From positions 1,178,001-1,242,000 of the forward strand of contig SAXG01000004.1 in assembly GCA_012932865.1 (NCBI GenBank): a stretch of 64,000 bases of DNA, read 5' to 3'. Numbering within the stretch: position 1 is the stretch's first letter; every line of letters starts with the position of its first letter. Position numbers and translations under genes: made by a program. Below are positions 58,469 through 64,000 of this stretch, one piece after another. This stretch comes from Amylostereum areolatum. Taxonomy: Eukaryota > Basidiomycota > Agaricomycetes > Russulales > Stereaceae. The notes under the pieces were generated by a model. It ran no database searches. It worked only from the letters and a program-made list of their open reading frames with translations, and was not told the DNA's origin.

Positions 58469-59394
58469 CTTGAGGTCAAGCATTAGAAGAGGTTCAAATG
58501 TATTTAGAGCTTAGAGCTTCAACTTCTTCACCCTCAAATACACGTTCTACGAGGTTCCTGCTTCTCAGTGAAACAGATCATGTGCAACGTTAAATAACTC
58601 CACCGTAATGGCAGGAAAGACTAAGGAGGTTAGCCACAGTCCGTCGGACACTAGTAACTTGTGTAGCCTCATAATAAACACCGGTCTATCCGCTGGTCTA
58701 TGATGTTTTCGCTGACATTAGCCTGAGGTTTTCCTGCTTTCCTGTGTTTGCTTCTGTTTGCTTCCGCCCTTCATTCTTCTCGTTCTTTCTTTATCATATG
58801 CCTCCCGGAGGAGAGAAAATACAAGTCCAATCAACGATTTGCACTTAGCAATTGGCACTTGCCAACAGCAACTGCGGGCTCGTGCGAGGTGAAGGAGCCT
58901 GCGGAGCCGGCGCTTTTCGAGTTGACGACATCACGTTACCGTGTTGCGGCTTTCGGTAGTTCCCGAAGTAGCGCCATGGACAACTTCGAGTCGACATCGG
59001 TGGGCGACGTTCACTGTTGTCATTCAACGTCCTGGGCCCTGTGGGTCTGTTCACGTTCATGGTTCAGTATTCAACTGCTCTCACTCTCTACCTCTGTATC
59101 CTTTCAAAATTGCATCGTGACACGTAGCAAAGGACTTCCTAGAATGATTTCCCCGGATCCATCATCCCAGTAAACGCGAGACTAACGCGCCGGCGTACCA
59201 TGATCATTCCAGCGCCATGTGTCCAGTTTCAAGATGAACCAACGGGAGCCCCAATCTCACCTAGTCCCCTCCCCAACCGACACACCGAGCGGCGAGGTTT
59301 CGTATCATTCAAACCGAACGCCTTCAAGGAGGAGATAGGTACTTATGTCACAAGCCTAGGAGATTTTTCGGACTTGTTCTACCCCTACTGCTAA

Positions 59395-59812
59395 CTGTTT
59401 GCTCCGGAGCCATTTTTCTGGCGCTCGTAGGCGAAGGTACACCGTAAAGGTCGTGCACCTCCATCTTCCATACGAGAAGCTGATGTGCGAGCCCCACAAG
59501 CTGTATGACCTTCTCGCGTGTCACCGTGTCGGCACGGCTCCAAGTCGCGTAACAGCACAATAACAGCGTGGGTTTTCAGCGTCTGTAGCAATATCCCCCG
59601 AAACACTTACGCTGCGCCGCATTCTACGAACTCACACTGCAACATAGACTCCTTCCCCGCTGACGGTCGTCAATATTTTTGTGTACGGTTACCGGTATGT
59701 ACACCGCATATCGTTATACAATCTGTTGGGCAGCGTGCCGTTGTACTGCCGGGCTTGACGTGCTCCACAAACACAACTTGTAAGCGGACGCTCGGACGGT
59801 ATGCTAAAAGGT
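59395..59812 (+). repeat. Promoter block of secreted protein copy 4 (repeat partner)
   Basis: Direct repeat of 56322-56712. Here it ends at the TATA box of a live gene. Confidence 0.75.
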
Positions 59813-59819
59813 ATAAATT
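59812..59819 (+). promoter_or_regulatory. TATA box TATAAATT, secreted protein copy 4
   Basis: 86 bases upstream of ATG 59898. It differs from the TATAAAGG octamer of the other four copies. Confidence 0.7.
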
Positions 59820-59897
59820 CTGAAGCAAGCCTGTGCTTTACCCATACCCTCCTCACTCTCTTGTCACCCGCCCACATTACAGGAAATCTACTCTACT

Positions 59898-60836
59898 ATG
59901 TTCTCGCCTCGCTCTCTTGCTGCCGTCGTCGCTGCTGCCCTTGTGGCCGCTGGCGTCAATGCTGAGACACACACCGTCTCCTTCGAGAACAGGCGAGCTC
60001 GCCACTATCTTTGATGCTTGCGATATCCTGCTGATACATGCGATTCCTTCTAGGTGTGGCACTGGCACGGTGGGGCGCCTTCAAGGAGTTTGGATTACTG
60101 TTATTGACTGTGGCCTTTCCTCAGCCCACTCTCAAGGCTGGAGGCAAAACACTTTCAACCGGTTCTCCCTTCACGCAGAACGGACCTCTTGTCGCTGCCA
60201 TTGCGTAGGTGCCATGTCCGTCAGTTTCTTCGGCTTACTCATATCATATTCGTTCCTCAGATACTTGCAGACGGGTAATTTGCATATCGCTTCGCTCCCT
60301 CGTATCCGCTAATGTATACCTTGGGAACTAGGCGTCTGTGGAGATAACGCAGAGAACTGCCTTCTCCTCGAGACAACCCTCCAGAACCCCACGACTCCCG
60401 GGAGCGGCTCTAGCACCGATCTCTCACTCATTCCTCCGTACGCATGCAACCTTTAATCTTGAGGTCACTACTGAACCACCCGTAATCCAGTCACGCGTTC
60501 CAGAAGACCACTGGATTCAGGTATCTTGACGTACACATATACTGCTTCGTTCTTTCCTGACTCCATGTTCTTGTTATGCAGATACGAGAACGGCTGCGAC
60601 GGCGCTGGTGCTGACTGTACGTCTTTCTTTACCTCCATACCTGTTTCTTTTTTGTGACTCATAACTCATAGGCACGAGCGGTAGCTGCACCACGGCTTTC
60701 CACAAGTCCACCGATACACACGTCCAGGTGGCCTGCCAGTCCGACAATGTACGTTTTGTACCCTGTCAAATATGTTATCCGGCCTAAACTGACTTCCTCC
60801 TCACAGGTGAACCTCGTTATCACGTTCTGTGAATAA
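59898..60836 (+). CDS. Small secreted cysteine-rich protein, copy 4
   Basis: Family member with signal peptide MFSPRSLAAVVAAALVAAGV and cleavage after NA, then ETHTVSFENR. Exons: CGTGT (about 60054-60070), PTLKAGGKTLSTGSPFTQNG (about 60123-60183), YLQTG (about 60261), CGDNAENCLLLETTLQNP with STDLSLIPP (about 60337-60438), HAFQKTTGF (about 60490), YENGCDGAGADC (about 60582-60618), SGSCTTAFHKSTDTHVQVAC (about 60673-60745) and VNLVITFCE with TAA 60834-60836. Eight cysteines and all introns are kept. Its promoter differs from those of copies 2, 3 and 5 and is repeated upstream without a gene. Confidence 0.85.
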
Positions 60837-61852
60837 ACTGCATTTTGCAGGAGCAATGCCAGTCAAGGACACATTATGCTACTTTAGGGTGGGATGGAGA
60901 TCGTGCAAACTCGCCTACGCTGTGGCCTTATTAATGGACGAGGAATGTTATATCGTCTTCTATGAACATCATTCAATCCAGTATACTTCGCCGCCAGAGA
61001 TCAGCACGATTCACAGAGTGTCATATTCTGCTCACCATGATTTTATTTCTATCAGGAGCCCGAGGTCGGTTCTATATTACTGGTGATCATAAGTAACTAA
61101 CATCGCATCAAGTTCAAGTTTCATCACCATAAACCGATCGCGTAGCCACTCGTATCAGTGACCCTGGGCCGCATCTGTGTAGCGTATGCTCCCGCTCAGA
61201 TCTCAGACGTTGTCCATGTGCTAGACTCAGTATTCTGGCATGGTCATCACGAAGCAGGTAACAGTGCGTCTGTTCGGGATCATCCTTTGACATTAAAATA
61301 AGTTGATCTGACAGAGAAGCCTCTACTTATTCTGAACGCGCGACGGTGGCCCCCGCGCAATCTTCTCTCATTCATTGTTTTGCTTCAGCACCGCTCTCGT
61401 CGCTGCGATCTAATGGTTCAACGTTCACCGGTCACCATCTGTGCATGAAGGTACGTACTGCCTTTTGACTTTGAGTACGTACTCGCCATGCACAGGATGA
61501 AATCATGTGCGGTGCAATATAGTACCGCCGTCTGGCATCTGATCTTCCATCAAGTCACTAAAGCAGAATTAGCAGATGCACTTTGCGTTGCTTCTATTCA
61601 TATGGACTATCTGCTGCGCATGAGTATGAGACACGGTCGAAAATCAATAATCAATAAATCAAGGGTTGCTTTGCTCTCTGGTGCGGGGCTGTCATCGGCG
61701 GCCTGCGCGATATAAAGGTGAGGTGATACACACCAGCGACTCCCCATTCACTTTCGTTTCCTTGCGTTCACCTCGTTGTTTAATTTCCTTCTGTCAGAGT
61801 TTATTTCATCTTCTCTTCGCCGTCAACCTTTACATTATACTATACAAGTACT
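60837..61852. other. Intergenic upstream of secreted protein copy 5
   Basis: About 1 kb with no supported gene. The TATA box of copy 5 lies near its end. Short frames at 60829-61086 and 61488-61715 have no domain. Confidence 0.45.
61711..61718 (+). promoter_or_regulatory. TATA box TATAAAGG, secreted protein copy 5
   Basis: TATAAAGG, 142 bases upstream of ATG 61853, a longer leader than in the other copies. Confidence 0.65.
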
Positions 61853-62683
61853 ATGTTCGGCCTCCGCTTTACCTCTATCGCTACCTTCGCCGTCCTCGCC
61901 GTCTCGAGCGTACGTGCCGAATCTCACACGGTGACTTTCACGAACAAGCGAGTACTAGAACTTTTGACCTCGAGGTTAAATGCTGACCATTACTTCGCTT
62001 TGTACAGCTGTGGGTTCGGTACTGTGAGGCCCCTTCATTTCCGGTCAGGGCGCGATACTCATCCATAGAGATCCTTAGCCCATGCTGAAAGCTAACGGCC
62101 AAACCCTCTCTACCGGAGGTGCATATACGAGCAATGGGGCCTTGACCGCAGCCATCGCGTACGTGTTTCACGCATTTTCTGTTGGTCACCTTGTTGACCG
62201 TTCTCCCGCAACTGCCAGATATCTTCAAACCGGTAAGATATCCACCTCGCGCCAGCATGGTTTGTTGCTGATTACCGACAGGCTCCTGCGGTGACAACGG
62301 CGAGAACTGCCTTACTGTGGAGACAACACTGGTCAACCCGACTGCCCCCGGGAAGCGGTTCGAGCACGGACCTCACACTTATTTCTCCTCATGCATTTTC
62401 CGTCACCACCGGATTTGGGTATTACAATGGCTGCGAGGGTGCAGGTGCAGATTGTGCGTTGCCCTTGCCATATTTTTATCATTAGCACAGCTGACGGCCG
62501 GCGGGTCCTCTGTAGGCACGAACGCCGACTGTTCCACCGCATTCAGAAACCCAGACGATACGTTCGTGCAGGTGGCATGTCAGAACAACAATGTGAGTCC
62601 ATGATGATACGCTCAACGCTAGCACTGACTAGTACTGACACTTTTGCGACTAGGTCAACCTCGCGATCACTTTCTGCGACTGA
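61853..62683 (+). CDS. Small secreted cysteine-rich protein, copy 5 (frame break, fewer introns)
   Basis: Family member with signal peptide MFGLRFTSIATFAVLAVSSV, then RAESHTVTFTNK. Exons: CGFGT (about 62009), PMLKANGQTLSTGGAYTSNG (about 62079-62137), YLQTG (about 62219) and one long exon from about 62283 to 62455: CGDNGENCLTVETTLVNP, SSTDLTLISP, HAFSVTTGFGYYNGC and EGAGADC. The two introns that in copies 2-4 sit after IPP and before Y(Y/E)NGC are absent. Last exons: CSTAFRNPDDTFVQVACQNN and VNLAITFCD with TGA 62681-62683. In GCCCCCGGGAAGC (62344-62356) one base too many breaks the frame between VNPTAPG and GSSTDL. All eight cysteines lie in sensible frames, so an error or a very young null is likely. 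Confidence 0.75.
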
Positions 62684-63412
62684 TCGTGCACTGGCATCCC
62701 GACTTGACGGTGAGGCGCCGGACAGCCTGAGTGCCGACAAGAGGGCTCAGTGACTGCACCGATGAGCCTGAGCGTTCCGCCGTGTACTTAGGATTTAACT
62801 TATCTTTATTATGCTGGACGACCATAAATCGATCACGCTCCCGTTTTACCGAGTCTGACCGGTTTAGGGGGAGTGAACGTAGGTAAGTAGACTGTAGAGG
62901 TGAGTGAACTTGAGATTCTTCACTCGGGACCGATGTCATGCCCATGAGTCACGTGCTCCGGTGGTATTGCGGTCGCTCCAAATTCATTCCTTTGCAGCGT
63001 TTGCTTCAAACTTCCATCTTCTGAATATTCTTAACCCGACTCTGGCCAGCACTGGTATCGCAGTATATTGTGGCCTTCTTTTCTCTCGACGTACAAAAGC
63101 TGTCTATTGGTTCTATACAGAGCCCGAGGCACCTTAGTCACTAACTCGTTACTCTAATAGGCTTCTAGCTTCCAGCCTGGAATGACTCCGATCTTTGGGT
63201 TGAGGAAGGAGACCCTGGAATAGGTCACTGCGGAGACCGCGTACGGCAACTATGACGTCGAATCACTGTCCAGTACGTCCAGTTCTGGAACGATTCACAG
63301 TGTCACTGTCGCACGGTCACTCCTGCCCCCGCGGACTTAGGCATTGTATTTATATCCACGATCGTTATCCAGCGCTATTCTCTCTAACGTTTCCTCTTTT
63401 CCTGGCAGCAGC
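62684..63412. other. Intergenic
   Basis: About 730 bases between secreted protein copy 5 and MYND copy 8. No gene or repeat was recognised. Confidence 0.4.
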
Positions 63413-64000
63413 ATGAGCACGACTCGGAGCGGCGCATACACTCCATCTCCCTCTATTCGGGCTCTTATGCCAGACATGGCACCCGTGGAGAACAAGTACA
63501 TGAAGATGTATAAAGACAATCCCGAAGAATGTGCCCCCACGCTTCGAAACCTTTATCGATCACGAGCGCCGGGCGCATACAATCCTGAACTATGTGGGAT
63601 GGTCGGTACTTTAGCAGAGGTGATGCAGGACATCGTTGCTCGCAAGACTCGTCAACCTGGTCGCAATTGGGATGTCATAGTCTCGTCTGGGTTGTCGGAC
63701 GTTTATCAGGAGATCATCACCGACGAGCCTTTCCTGGTCGAGAACCCGGTATGCACTCCGCGCGATCTCACGATCTCGTCTCCAGTACTTGTTCACCTAA
63801 ACTACATCAGGTATGGATGCAGGGGGTGCTTGGGGGCTTTACGTATATGGCCACCCTGTGTAACAAACTCGATGACAAGGCTCTTGCCGATCGACTTGTT
63901 GTCGCCAATCCTGCCGTGTTGAGGGCCTTGTGGAAGGGACGACGTCACATCGTTGACCCTCAAAGCACAATTCAGCGTCTGACTTCCCCAGGTGTATTCT
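63413..64000 (+). CDS. MYND-type zinc finger protein family copy 8 (5' part, runs off the window)
   Basis: N-terminal part only. The start at 63413 gives MSTTRSGAYTPSPSIRALMP, then KMYKDNPEECAPTLRNLYRS, PELCGMVGTLAEVMQDIVAR and SGLSDVYQEIITDEPFL (about 63685-63740), the block shared by all family members. A GT-AG intron (about 63750-63810) precedes VWMQGVLGGFTYMATLCNKL and LVVANPAVLRALWKGRRHIV. The finger is expected beyond 64000, so MYND membership is inferred from the shared N-terminal region. The start is supported by position relative to that block. Confidence 0.72.

Larger units (their letters stand above)
58469..59897. other. Intergenic upstream of secreted protein copy 4
   Basis: About 1.4 kb. 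A plus-strand frame at 58748-59173 shows no domain and is rejected. The block at about 59395-59812 is the repeat shared with 56322-56712 and carries the copy 4 TATA box. Confidence 0.5.

Noticed and set aside
58748..59173. 141-codon plus-strand frame with a hydrophobic start
   Set aside because: No domain, no splice-linked exon, and it lies in a noncoding tract between duplicated promoter blocks.

Overview
The window is nuclear DNA of a filamentous basidiomycete. Many short (about 50-80 nt) GT-AG introns, fungal-type proteins on both strands (POL1, Rsa4/NLE1, a Swd3/WDR5-like protein, a Gyp2-type Rab GAP, a drug/H+ antiporter) and families typical of mushroom-forming fungi (expanded MYND-finger genes, AYR1-like reductases, small secreted Cys-rich proteins) point to an Agaricomycete. 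Polyporales is my best guess, but that is inference. No rRNA, tRNA, CRISPR or prokaryotic feature was seen.

Layout. 1-2800: 3' part of POL1 (+). 3306-7259: two MYND genes (+). 7494-9121: an unknown gene with a tandemly duplicated exon-intron unit. 10716-12447: an unknown single-span membrane protein (-). 12878-15285: MFS transporter (-). 16073-16817: flavin reductase (+). 17266-18064: SDR relic (+). 18207-20953: unknown gene (-). 21783-23264: a 1,482-bp CACTA-like transposon with 37-bp inverted ends and a 3-bp target duplication. 23361-27167: GRAM-TBC-EF-hand Rab GAP (+). 27153-31951: three tandem AYR1-like SDR genes (-). 32366-41042: three MYND genes interleaved with an alpha/beta hydrolase and a second SDR relic. 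42811-43746: first small secreted protein (-). 44448-46979: WDR5-like gene and EngB-type GTPase sharing a 145-bp divergent promoter. 47063-51408: tandem pair of MYND genes (-). 51754-53754: RSA4 (+). 53790-62683: a duplicated tract holding four more small secreted protein genes (+). 63413-end: an eighth, truncated MYND gene (+).

The window alternates between single-copy housekeeping genes (POL1, Rab GAP, WDR5-like, EngB, RSA4) and fast-duplicating accessory families: eight MYND-finger genes, three SDR genes plus two relics, and five small secreted proteins. The MYND genes share an architecture: a long helical N-terminal region of unknown function, a C-terminal divergent MYND zinc finger, and an intron that splits the finger at the same place in nearly every copy. 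This MYND expansion is the best candidate for an undescribed system here.

A caution runs through the annotation. Several otherwise sound genes, including essential POL1, show single-base frame breaks, nearly all reading as one extra base, often in a short homopolymer. That pattern suggests consensus errors rather than mass pseudogenisation, so models with one break are kept as genes and flagged. Exon coordinates are hand-derived from splice consensus and frame continuity.
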